A stretch of 64,000 nt of DNA. It comes from Musa acuminata AAA Group (Eukaryota; Streptophyta; Magnoliopsida; Zingiberales; Musaceae). Shown here in pieces: positions 22,094-33,780 of this stretch. The notes beneath the pieces are model-generated. The model was given only the letters and a program-made list of their open reading frames with translations, made no database searches and was not told the origin of the DNA. Position numbers and translations under genes: made by a program. Location: assembly GCF_036884655.1 (NCBI RefSeq), contig NC_088342.1, positions 14,916,501-14,980,500 of the forward strand, in the 5' to 3' direction. The first letter of the stretch is position 1, and every line of letters starts with the position of its first letter.

Positions 22094-22240
22094 CATAAAG
22101 ATAAAATATAATAAGCATAAAGATTGCGTGTCAAGTCACACGTGCCATCACTCACGTGATTGGCTTGCAGGGCACCTATGACTAGCACTTATAAGCACTA
22201 ATTCACACTTCCCTTTTAGTGCAGGCTCGATCCTAATAGT

Positions 22241-22253
22241 TGGTATCAGAGCC
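22241..22253 (+). other. Primer-binding site of CopC
   Basis: TGGTATCAGAGCC, the initiator-Met complement, directly after the 5' LTR tail. Confidence 0.88.
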
Positions 22254-22261
22254 ATGTTTTT

Positions 22262-23215
22262 ATCGAATTTCAAGAGGGTCATTCGTCCTCCTATATTTAA
22301 TGGGACGGACTACATTTATTGGAAAACTTGAATGCGAGTTTTCTTGCTTTCTATAGATTTGAATTTATGAAATATTATTGAATGTGGTTTTGAAAAGTCT
22401 TATAATCCAATAAACGAATGGAATGATTTGAAGGAGAAGGCTTTTTCTTTGAATACTAAAGCTATAAATGCTTTATTTTATATTTTAGATAAAAATAAGT
22501 TTAATTATATTTCGATTTGTGAAATTGCACATGACATTTGGCATACACTTGAAATCACACATGAAGGCATGAGTAGAGTTAAAGATTGTAAAATTAATCT
22601 TTTGATGTATAGTTTTGAATTGTTTCGAATGGAACCAAGCGAAACCATTAGAGATATGTACACCCATTTATGGATGTCATCAATGGTTTAAAAGTACTTG
22701 GTAAAAGTTTTTCTAACCTTGAACTTGTAAACAAAATTTTATGATCTCTTTCTAAAAATTGGGATCCTAAAGCAACGACTATTCAAGAAGCAAATAATTT
22801 AAACTATTTTCCATTTGATTATTTTATCGAGTCTTTAATGACTTATGAAATGACTCGTATTGAACATGATGTACTTAAGAATAACCTTCTAAAGAATAGG
22901 AAGAATTTGATATTTCAAACAATAGAATACCACTTTAATGATAACTCAAGTGATGATGATGATGACATAGAACTCCTCACTATAAAATTTAAAAAATTCA
23001 TAAAACAAGAATCAAAGAATAAAAATAAACTTGAAAAGAACACAACTACTTGCTATGAATACAAGAAGCCAAGACACTTCAAAGTTGAGTATATATAAAG
23101 AAGAAGTTGTCAAAGAAGAAGGAAGCACTCAAGGAGGAATCAAGCGTATCCGAAGATGAGGAGCAAACCAACAAAGGCAACGTAGCCTTTCATAATGAGG
23201 TATGTAACTCACCCG
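22262..23215 (+). pseudogene. CopC gag pseudogene
   Basis: Degenerate gag with FNGTDY-YWKT near 22300. Open pieces lie at 22428-22691 (87 codons) and 22838-23098 (86 codons). The zinc knuckle region reads CYEYKKPRHFKVEY, so the second and last cysteines are lost. Several stops and frameshifts are present. No start codon survives at the usual place. Confidence 0.78.
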
Positions 23216-23271
23216 AAATATATTTACGTTACCATGAAATTACTTAGTGCTTTCATATTTTGATGAATTAG

Positions 23272-23316
<45 letters not shown>

Positions 23317-24562
23317 CATGACAATTACATGTTTTATGATAAAAGAATAAAAATGTTAAAATTAAATGTAATGCTTGTACACCAAATAAGATTAATTCTA
23401 TGTATGTTTTAAGAAGTAATAATGTGTGTCTTGATGATTTTTGTATTGCTTTTTGGTTTTAAATATGATGCATGGTTTTAAAATAAAAACTTTGGCATGC
23501 TTATATAAAATCAATTGCATGAATTGAAACAACTAAAAATAAGATTTTTTTTTTTTGAAAACTTCTAAATCTCTATCTTATTGAGTTTTCGTTATAGAGA
23601 TCCTTAATGATGAATCTATTTTTGATATTTATGAATCTCTTGAAAGTGATTTTAATGATTTGTCGATTTAAATTTGAATGAATTTAATCCAAAATTTTCA
23701 CTTGATATTTGAGATTTTTTTTATGAATCAAGATCTTTGTTCTCCTATGATTCTATTTGCTATGTATCAAATAGAACTTTTATTGAAATCATGATCATGA
23801 TTTCTTAGAATTGTAACTTGAATTTTTTTAAAAAAAATTAAGATCTTTGATCTCCTAAGAATTCTTTTCGTTATTTACTAAAAAGGAGATTTGACAAAGT
23901 GAATTATGTCTTTTGGTATTCACGAAATGGTCTTTCTTGATCCTTTATATTAATATCTTTCATGACTCTTTTGTATCTATGTGTGTATATCTCTTGTTAA
24001 GATTAGAACATCGATATAAAAGAAAAATTTTGATTATATTCTTCCCTTTTTTTTTGACAATGACAATGGGGAGAAAGTATTACTAGCTTGCACATTTCAA
24101 GGAGAAAAACTTGCTATGAAGCAAAATTGCTAGCTTGCACTTCTTAAAAGAGAAGAAAGAATTTGCTCTCTTGAACATCACCAATAATTGCTAGCTTGCA
24201 ATCTCAAGAGAAGCAAAAGTGCTATCTTGCCTATCTCAAGAAGCAAAACATGCAAACTTACATATCTAAAAAAAGAAGAAGCTAAATTTGTTAACTTGAA
24301 CAACTCAAAATTGTTGCTAGCTTGTATGTTGTAAAACTTACATATCTCAAAAACTTGCTAGATGCACTTTTCCTTTTTGTTGATAACAAAGGGGGAGAAG
24401 TAATAATGATGATTTGAATCATATGTGGTATGATGTACTTTTATATTTTGAAATATTACATGATTTTCTGAATTTAAAGGTTCTATTAATATGACATATT
24501 GATAGGGGGAGTTAAGGTTAGCGCCGTCATCAATTGGTTATCATTATCAAAAAGGTGAAGAT
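23216..24562 (+). other. CopC non-coding interior with purine tracts and GCTAGC repeats
   Basis: Contains (AT)n at 23273-23313 and a faint remnant near 23600-23690 that reads like the integrase/RT linker of pol. At 24060-24370 many copies of GCTAGCTTGCA-like motifs occur. ACAATGGGGAGAAAG and ACAAAGGGGGAGAAG tracts lie near 24065 and 24390. No gene. Confidence 0.6.
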
Positions 24563-25747
24563 TATTGAATCTCGAATTTTGATGATGAAACCAATTGATA
24601 ATATTATTATTTAATCTGTGTTTTGAGTGATGCAGGACTAGCTTCGATTAGGAGAGGTAAATTGATTAAAGCAGGAAGAATAAGAAGTTGGGCCAGAATT
24701 GAACATGTCAAAAGATTAGACGTCGGACCGAAGAAAAAATCGACGTGTCGGCAGAAGGCTTCATGTCATGAGTTCGGACATTAGGCCGAAGGATCGAACA
24801 TTATGCTAAGGAGATTGAAAGTTACGGGTGTCAACATGCCGATTAGGCAATTTGCCAAAGGAGAGAATGATGCGCTAAAGGATCGAACGAAGTGTTGGAA
24901 GAACCAATGATATGTCGGACAATATATGATTCGTGCTTTGTAATAATTTATCTAGATCGAATTAGTTTAGATATAATTGAGTTGGTTTCGGGTGTAACCA
25001 TTCCAACTCGATTAGGGGCCCATTGGGCCTGAGTTAGGATTGTTTTAGGCCAAGTAGAAGACACATTCGGTCACCCAATGTTAGGTGGATCCACCCATGA
25101 GCTAGAAAAGTCAAGAGTATACTTTTTTATACTGTAAGACAATGGTACCACCTAGTCCAATTGTTGGTATTACCCGTACCTTGAAAACTTGGGGATTTGA
25201 ATTTTGGCTCTCAGTTTTGAAGTCATTTGGGGTCTATAAATACCTCATAAATTTTTACTTGAAATACACATAAAATTGAGTAGAAAGGGGGAAAATATTC
25301 TTGAGAAAGAAAGGTTGTGATCTCTCTTAAAGTGTAGGGTCACTTCTTCAAAATATTTAGAAGTTCTTTTAAAGGGAGGAGAGGTCCAAGAAAGAAAGGT
25401 TATAAAGGTTCTCTCTTGAGCCTCTCAAAAGGAGAAAGAGTGTAAGGATAGTTGATCTTCACCCATTGGAAATAAGATTGGTAGTGGAAGCTAGTGTCAT
25501 CGAGTGAAGAGGAATCGGGAGTGGATATAGGTCACGATGACCGAACCACTATAAATCTGGTTTGTATTTACTTTGAACTTTTTATTTTTATAGCAAACTA
25601 ATTTCTTACTTTCACTGCATTTATGAACGTATTTTTAAGTTAACATATTTCTGAAATCAGTTTTCATCATATGAAGTTTCAAACCGACGTAATTTCTCAT
25701 AAGCACTAATTTAAACCCCCCCTCTTAGTGCCGACTCGATCATAATA
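24563..25747 (+). repeat. CopC 3' LTR (1,185 bp)
   Basis: Starts TATTGAATCTCG after a weak purine tract and ends GCCGACTCGATCATAATA. It has a TATA-like TCTATAAATACC near 25230 and a C-rich tract at about 25717-25722. It matches the other Copia LTRs in opposite orientation. Confidence 0.82.
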
Positions 25748-26370
25748 GTGTCTAGGTGGTATCACAGTCCAATCTAGTGGTACCATCGCTTGAGAACTAG
25801 GAAAAATATGTTATTGACTTTTCCAGCTCATTGGTAGTTCCACCTACCCTTGGGTCACTGAATGAGCATTCCAATTGGCCTACAATAGTCCCAACTCAGG
25901 CCCAATGGGCCCCTAATTGAGTTAGCATGGTTACACTAAAAACTAACTCAATTATGGCCTAACTATGGCCAATTAAGACAACCGATTACAAGACTGGAAT
26001 TCTATGTTTTTCGATATGTTATTGATTCATCCGGTGCTTCGTCCAATCATTCGATGCAATGTCCTCTCCTTTGGCATATTTCCCAATTGGCATGTTAATC
26101 TCTTGCAACTTTTGATCTCCTTAGCGTAATGTCCGAAACTTCAGCCTGATGCCCGAACTCATGGCATGAAGTCCTTATGCCGATATGTCGACTGATCTTT
26201 TGGCTCGACGTCCAATCTCCTGACATGTTTCACTCCAGCCCAATGTCTGATTCCTCCTGATTTAATTGATTTGTCTTTTCTGATCGACATTAGTCCTACA
26301 TCACTTCAAATATAGATTAGATTGTAAACTCGTCAATTGATTTTATCATCAAAATATGAGATTCGATACA
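25748..26370 (-). repeat. CopH: fragment of a minus-strand Copia LTR
   Basis: The U3 half of an LTR, from GGTACC-like repeats (about 25751-25860) to the terminus GAGATTCGATACA. It abuts CopC in opposite orientation on the left and a partial CopD LTR on the right. It is probably the product of a deletion or recombination. Confidence 0.65.
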
Positions 26371-27445
26371 CCGGCGTTCACTAACGATTTTTTTTCAATG
26401 GACGAAGATCAACTACCCTCTTATAACTCTTTATACTTTTCATAGGTTTAGAAGACAATATTTACAAGCCTCACACCTCTCTTAAACTAAGCCCAAAACT
26501 TATAGAGGAGGAGGACACTTAGCACTTTTTCAACTCAGAATAACAACCCCTTTCTGCTCTTTTTTCTTGCTACCCCAAGCAAGAAAGAGTGGAGTATTTT
26601 ATAGACCCCAAATAAATTCAAATTTGGAGCTAAAAGGGGTCTCATCCCGGGTTTCTGGGGTATCGCCAATACTGAGTGGTACCACTGCCTACCGACTGAC
26701 ACTAGGTACTACCATCACCTAGTCTGACGGTACCACCGCTTGACATAGTTTGGGAGACTATTCTGGGCGGGACCACCACTGAATCTGGTGGTACCATCGC
26801 TTGATAGCCTCGGAGACTAGGCTCTCGGAGACTGAGCCTTTAGTGGTTCCACCTCTTAGTCTAGTGTTGCCACCACCTGATCCAACTTTTGGGTCATTGA
26901 ATGGGTCTCCCAATAGGCTTAAATCTACCCCAGATCAAGCCCAATGGGCCCCTAATTGAGTTGGTCTAATTATGTTCAAAACTAACTCAATTACAACCTA
27001 GACTACTTCAATCAAGACATAATTGATTACAAGCATGAATCACATATTGTCTGGTATGTTATTGGTTGATCCGGTGCTTCGTCCAATTGTTTGAAGCTTC
27101 ATCCAACTATTTGATGCTTTGTTTGACCTTTCGGTGCATTGTCTTCTCGTTCAGTGTATTGCCCAATCGGCATGTTGACCTCAGCAACATCTGATCTCCT
27201 TAGCATAATTTTCGATCCTTCTGGCCCGATGCCCAAATTCATGGCACGAAGCCTTCTACCAAAACGTCGACCAATCCTCTGACCCGATGTTCAATCTTTT
27301 AACATGTTCTATTCCGACCCAACCCCTAATTCCACTGCTTTAATCGATTTGTTTTTCCCTAATTGAAGCTAGTCCTACATCACTTAAACACACATTAGAT
27401 CATAACTCATCAATTGATTTCATCATCAAAATTCGAGATTTAACA
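26371..27445 (-). repeat. CopD 3' LTR, truncated
   Basis: Begins inside the LTR at a TTCACTAACGA motif that matches about 53210 in the right LTR. It ends GAGATTTAACA before a polypurine-tract complement (27446-27460). GGTACC-type repeats lie at about 26665-26890 and a TATA-like box at 26592-26605. Confidence 0.78.
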
Positions 27446-28632
27446 ATCTCTCATTTTTTGATGATGACAACCAATTAATGACAAAGTTTAAAATAAACTC
27501 CCACTATCAATATGCCATATTGATAGAACCTTTGAATTCATGAGTATCATGAGTGTTTCATCATTGCATGCATCATGAATATTGAAAGAAGCAACTGATC
27601 ATATTATTGCCTGCATCTAAAATCATGTATAATAATTTTAAAATATAAAATTTCATCATACCATGCATGATCATCATCATAACTTCTCTCATGAGTGTTT
27701 CATCATTGCATGCATCATGAATATTGAAAGAACCAATTGATCACATTATTGCATGCATCATAAAATCATGCATAATAATTTTAAAATATAAATTTCATCA
27801 TACCATGCATGATCATCATCATAACTTCTCCCTCTTTGTTATCAACAAAAAAGAGAAAAGTGTAACTATCAAGTTTTTTGAAACATGCATGTTTTGCAAC
27901 ACTTTAGAGCATGTAAGCTAATAAGTTTTAGAGATGTGCAAGTTTAGCAATTTTGCTTCTCTTGAGATGTGCAAGTTAACAATTCTTTCTCCTTGAAATG
28001 TGCAAGCTAACAAATTTTGCTTCCTTTTGTAATTTGTAAGCTAGCAAATTTAGCAAGTTTTACATCATTTTAGAACATGCAAGCTAACAAATTTTATATC
28101 ATTTTAAAATATGCAAGCTAGCAATATTTGCTTCTCTTTTGAGATGAGCAAGCTAGCAATTTTGTCTCCCCCTTTGTTATTGTCAAAAAGAAGAGAATAA
28201 TATAATGTTGTACTTCTTTTCCCTTTACATTAATTTTCAAATCATGACAAATGAGATATAAAAAAAATTTATATCAATATTTCAATTATTAAAAATTAAA
28301 GATCAAGTCATGGATATCGAAATACCATGAGTCATTTTTGACATATCTCTTCTTTTATAAATAAAAGGAATGATAGGAAATGATATTGATTCAAAAAGAA
28401 AACTCAAGTCATAAAAATCGAGAAATCAAGATCATGATTTGAAAAATGTATAAGAAGAATTTATGCATTTGGGAGATTTTACATGTCTAAGTTTAACATT
28501 CAAGCTAGCACTTTTGATTCTTTTGAGATGTTAGCAATTTTCTTTCTCTTCTTTATCATTGTAAGAAAAAAGAAAAGGGGAAGAATATAATAGTACAAAA
28601 TCAATTTTTTTTTACATCAATACTCTAATAAT
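27446..28632 (-). other. CopD non-coding interior, left part
   Basis: Polypurine tract complement at 27446-27460, a duplicated stretch at about 27540-27840 (GAGTGTTTCATCATTGCATGC occurs twice), and many GCAAGCTAGCAA-like motifs at 27900-28160. Purine-tract complements lie near 27828 and 28166. No gene. Confidence 0.7.
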
Positions 28633-29559
28633 TGTTAGGATCAAGAGCGGCACTAAGAGGGGGGGGGGGTTGGCGGCGCGGTGAATTAGTGCAGCGAAAA
28701 AATTACGTCGATCCAAAATCCTTCATACAATAAAAACTGGTTTTGACTCAAATCATTTGTTTCACTTTGAATAAGTAGAGAAGAGAAGGTTGAGCAATTT
28801 GCAATGTTGCAAAGTTGAATGCAAAGAGAATTTATAGTAAGGAAAGAACACATTGGAATTTATAGTGGTTCGGTTGTTGTGACCTACATCTACTTCTGAT
28901 TCCTTCTCCGTCGATGTCACTGGCGTCCACTAATGGTCCTCCTTCAATAGGTGAAGACCAATCACCTCTTTCCAGCACTTTCTCCTTTTCACGGATTTAG
29001 GAGATAACCCTTACAAGCCTCACTCCTCTTTCTTGGATGATTATAAAGCTAAGAGAGGGAGGAGGACTCTTCTCACTTTTACAACACTTTTAACACCCCA
29101 ACACTTAAGATTTTTCAATAATTTTGATTGCACTTTGTTACCCTTCCATGCAGAAAAGGGTAGAGTATTTATAGGCCCCAATGACTTTAGAATTAGATCT
29201 AAAAAGTGTCACATTCTCGGATTTCAGAGTACTGACGGTACCACCGCCATTATTGGACAATACCACTACCTGACTCTCTGACACTGGGCGGTACCACCAC
29301 CCAGTCTAGTGGTACCACCGCCCAGTCTGGTAGTACCATCGCCTAGTCTGGTGGTACCACTACTTGACAAAGCTCTCGAAGACTGAGCTTTGGTGGTACC
29401 ACCGCTTGTAGGTAATAAATGCCGGTGGTACCACCGCCCAGAACATATGTGAGACCGAGTCCCAGGTTGTGCCACCACTAGCCCCGACTTCATGTGCTGA
29501 ATGAGCTATTCAATCTGACCAAATTCAGTCATATTAAAGGCTCAGTTGGCCCCCTAACT
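28633..29559 (-). repeat. CopE 3' LTR, distal segment
   Basis: Starts TGTTAGGATCAAGAG with a poly-G tract near 28660-28669, a TATA-like box at 29165-29176 and GGTACC repeats at about 29235-29480. It is cut at 29559 by CopF, next to TAACT (29555-29559). Confidence 0.85.
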
Positions 29560-31108
29560 TGTTAGGAACGAGTCGGCACTAAGAGGGGTGGAGGGTGAAT
29601 TAGTGCAGCCGTCAAAACGTCGGTTTCATAAAATCTTTATACGATTAAAACCGATCTCGGAAGGTATTTAACTTTAAAATGTTTGCAAGAATATAATGTG
29701 CAAAGTAAGTAAATCAGTTTGAAATAAGAGAATTAAAAGCAGAACAAGAATGCAAACCGATTTATAGTGGTTCGGTCATCGTGACCTATATCCACTCCAC
29801 CGATTCCTCTTCCGTCGAGGCCACTGGCATCCACTATTGATCTTCCTTTAATAAGCAAAGACCAATCATCTTTTACACCCCTCTTCTCCTTTTTACAAGT
29901 TTAGGAGACAACCTTTACAAGCACTCGCTCCTCCTAAACAGAATTCTAAACTTAGACTAGAGGAGGGGATCTCTTAAGTGATTACAATAGCGTTTTCCCA
30001 CTTTTAAACTCTCTATGCTTGTGTAAGTTAACCAAGGATGAGAGAGGTATTTATAGGCCTTAAGTTGATTCAAACTTGGAGCCTAAAAATGTCTCATCTT
30101 GGGTTTCCCGGGTCCTGGTGGTACCACTGCTTGTGCTGGGCAGTACCACCGCCTATAGCACTGTCACTGGGTAGTACCGTTGCCTAGAAGACTATGTCTA
30201 GGTGGTACCATCGCCCAGACTAGCGGTACCACTGCCTGACACAGTCTCGGAGATTCTGCCACGATGGTGGCACCTGTTGGGTTACTGTTTGGGCCTTTCA
30301 TTAGCCCAACATAATCCATACATGGGCCCAATTGGCCCCTAATTGGGTTGGCCCAATTCCAATCTTAATTATGTGCTAAATATGAAATTTAAGATATTTA
30401 CTAAGCTAAACAAGTCTATAAGTCTAGGTTTCTTCCGGCGAGCTTCCGACGATCTTACGGCGAACTTCCGACGATCTCTCGGCAATGTTCTAGTGGACTC
30501 CCGACAAACTCCTGGACTTCATGACGATCTTCTTGGTGAGTTTCAATGAGATTCTTTGGCAAGCTCCTGGACTTCTCGGTCAATTTCGATAGAACTTTCG
30601 ACGAACGTTTGGACTTCCGACGAACTCTCGAACTCCCAATGAAATCACGTTCTTGACTCCGGGACTTCATTTTACTTTATGTCTTACTATTGTAGTTAAT
30701 CTTACACACATAAAACCTACTTCGAACTAGACAATTATTACAAAGCAAATCAAGTGTTGTCCGGCATGTCATTGGTTTATCGGTGCTTCATCTGAATCTT
30801 CGGCGCTTCATCCTCTCTTACGACCTATTGCCCAATCAATTAGTTGACCTCCATAACTCTGATTTACTTGGCGTAATTTTCACTCTTCTTGGCCAGATGT
30901 CCGAACTCATAGCCCGAAGCCTTTTGCCGATACATCGACCGATCCTTCGGCTCGACGTCAAATCTTCTAAAATGTTTTTCTCTGGCCCAACATGATTCTT
31001 CCTGCTTTAATTATCTCATCCTGATCGAAGCATCATGTGTCACTCAAAACGCAGATCAAATCATAAACACTATCAATTAGTTTCATCATTGAAATTTGAG
31101 ATTCAATA
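29560..31108 (-). repeat. CopF 3' LTR (1,549 bp)
   Basis: Starts TGTTAGGAACGAG and ends GAGATTCAATA. It has a TATA-like box at 30047-30058, GGTACC repeats at about 30110-30270 and a Ser/Arg-rich frame at 30670-30455. Confidence 0.88.
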
Positions 31109-32880
31109 ATCTCCTCCTTTTTTATGATGACAACCAATTGATGACGGAGTTTAAACAAACTCCCAGAGTTTAAACAAACTTCTCATATCAATATGCCATA
31201 TTAATAGAACTCTTGGATTCAAAAATCTAAGCAACATGTTATCATAAAATTATGCATAACATTATACTTCTCCCCCTTTGTCATCAACAAAAAGGAGAAG
31301 TGCAACTTTTAAGTGTTTGAGATATAAGCTTTACAACATTGCATAATAAACATAATCTCAAGTTTTATCATCATTGTAGTCTAGCAAAAATTTTGATTTT
31401 TGCAAGTTTGTAAATTTTGCTATATGTGCAAGTTTAGCATGTTTTGCTTCTTGAGATAGCACTATTGCTTCTCTTGAGATTGTAAGCTAGCAAGTCTTGG
31501 TGATGTTCAAGATAGAAAGTTCTACATCATGTAAGCTAGTAAATTTTTTACATCATTTAAAAAAAAATGTAAGCTAGCAATATTTGAGATGTTCAAGAAA
31601 GCAACTTTTGCTTCTTGAAATATGCAAGTTAGCAATCTTTGTTTCTTCTTTGAGATGTGCACGCTATCAATTCTTTCTCCCCTTTTATCATTAGCAAAAA
31701 GAAGGGAAGAATACAATTTTGTATCTCTTTTTCCCTTAACAACAATTTTTAAAGCATGACAAAGATAAATGATCATTCTAGAGTATCATTTCAGAAAATG
31801 ATAATGGTTGACTTTCACATCATTTTATAAAAAAATCAGACTATTGCATGTATCATTCCAAATCATAAATATTTCAAATCATGATGGTATCAAAACGTTA
31901 AATTACATCCTACCATATATGATCATAACTTCTCATTTGTATGCATCAAAATAATATCATGAGTATTTCATCCATTCATATCATCACATGAAGAATATCA
32001 AGAAGAATTAATTGGGTGATGAGATAAACACTTCATGAACACAAATAGTGAGAATTCAAGATCAAATTATGATTCTTTTTGGATGACTCAAATAGCAAAA
32101 AGGAGAATCATATTAAGCAAACTGAATTCACAAGAAATCTCATGTTATAAATCCAAGAATTCAAAAGAAAAATCATGATTCATTTAGAAAATCTCCTCTT
32201 AAGAAAATACCAAGTAGAATCGTAGGAGAACAATAAATGAAAAACCTTGATTCATAATAAATCTTAATTTATAAGTATCAAGGAATCAAGATAATGATTT
32301 GGATAAAAGTTTATTCAAATTTAAATTATCAAATCATTAAAATCACTTTTATAGTTCAAGAGATTCAAAATAACATAAATAGATTTATCAATCTCTTATT
32401 CAATATTTGATAAGATAGAAAAAAAAATTTCAAGAAAAAATGCCTTCCTCTTTATAGTTGTTTCAATTCATATGATTTATTTCATACAAGCATGCCTTTG
32501 TCATTTATACCAAACAAAAACAAGCATCATTATTTAAAAATGAAAAGCAACTTTTATTACGGTAAAGATCGAAAAGCCATAAATTACAAGAATAATCATG
32601 CATAATTTCAAAATATAAACTCATTAATTTAAATCATCAAGCATGATTAAATCATTAAATTATCAAATATGATTTCGTTAAACATAAAGCATTTAATTTT
32701 AACATTTTGTTCCTTTATCATAAAATATGTAATTTTCATTATCATTTTCAAAATTAGCTAGTAAAAGAAAAGCATGATCCCCTTTTATTTATTTATTTAT
32801 TTTATATTTTATATACTAATTTAAAAATAACATATGAAATGCATCAAGTAATTTTAAAATAAATTAAGGGGGATTCGGGT
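31109..32880 (-). other. CopF non-coding interior
   Basis: Polypurine complement at 31109-31125, another purine-tract complement at about 31268-31295, and GCAAGCTAGCAA-like repeats at 31380-31690. From 32000 to 32450 there are spaced repeats of ATCATGATT and CTCCTACGATT-type motifs. A homopurine/AT-rich stretch follows. No gene. Confidence 0.68.
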
Positions 32881-33780
32881 GAGTTTTTTACCTCATTGTT
32901 GAAAGCCGTTAAGGCATAGTTTGCCACATCGCCTTTGTTGGTTGGCTCCTCATCTTCATATGCACTCGTTTCATCCCAAGTCACTTTTAGTGCTCTCTTC
33001 TTCTTTTACAACTTCTTTTTAAGTTTATTTTTATTTTTTAATTCTTATTTAGTGAACTTTTTAAGTTTTATAGTGAGAAGTTCAAGTTCATCTTGAGCTT
33101 TCGCTCGAGTGGTCTTCATTTGTTCTAAGTGTCAAATCCTTTTTGTTCTTTGGTAGGTTGTTCTCATGTTCGTTTTATGCTACATTGGTCATTTCATATG
33201 TCATCAAAGACCTGATAAGTTCTTCAATCGAAAAAGTATTCAAATCCTTGGTCTCTTGAATGGCCGTTATTTTAGAGTCCCAATTTTAGAAAGAGATTGT
33301 AAAATTTTATTAACAAATTTAAAATTTAAAAAATATTTACCAAGTGCTTTTAGGCCATTGATGACATCTGTAAAACGGGTGTACATGTCAATAATAGTTT
33401 CGCATAGCTTCAATCGAAATAGTTCAAAATCATGCATTAAAAGATTTATCTTTTTATCCTTTATTTTACCAATGTCTTCGTGTGTGGTTTCGAGAGTGTG
33501 TCATATATCGAAAGCCGTTTCGTAAGTAGAAACCCAATTGAACTTAGTTTTATCCAAAGCACAAAATAGAGCATTCATAGCTCTAGCATTTAAGGAAAAC
33601 ATTTTCTTCTCCAAATCATTCCATTCTTTCATTAGAGTAGAAGACTTTTGAAAACCACTTTCGATAATATTCCATAAATTCAAATACAAGGAAAGCAAGA
33701 AAACTCACATTCGAGTTTTCCAATATGTGTAGTTTGTCCCATTGAACATGGGAGGATGAATGAGAGAGTGATCCTCTTGA
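32881..33780 (-). pseudogene. CopF gag pseudogene, main part
   Basis: The sense strand reads QEDHSLIHPPMFNGTNYTYW from 33780, then several stops. A clear open piece is 33698-33501 (65 codons). The first codons (M-T-L-F-S-F-Q) lie across CopG at 41527-41506. The C-terminal part ends near KAVKALMAF-like residues and the zinc knuckle is not preserved. Confidence 0.75.

Larger units (their letters stand above)
22092..25747 (+). mobile_element. CopC: decayed gag-only Ty1/Copia element
   Basis: Plus-strand element. Only the last part of the 5' LTR remains, ending CCTAATAG at about 22239. A primer-binding site, decayed gag, AT-rich non-coding interior, weak polypurine tract (about 24549-24562) and a full 3' LTR (24563-25747) follow. 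No integrase, reverse transcriptase or RNase H is seen. The 5' truncation coincides with the microsatellite. Confidence 0.8.

Noticed and set aside
21487..22188. Long overlapping frames of 170-200 codons on both strands
   Set aside because: They are the translation of an ATAC/AT microsatellite (Tyr-Ile-His-Thr repeats) and are open in five frames for that reason.
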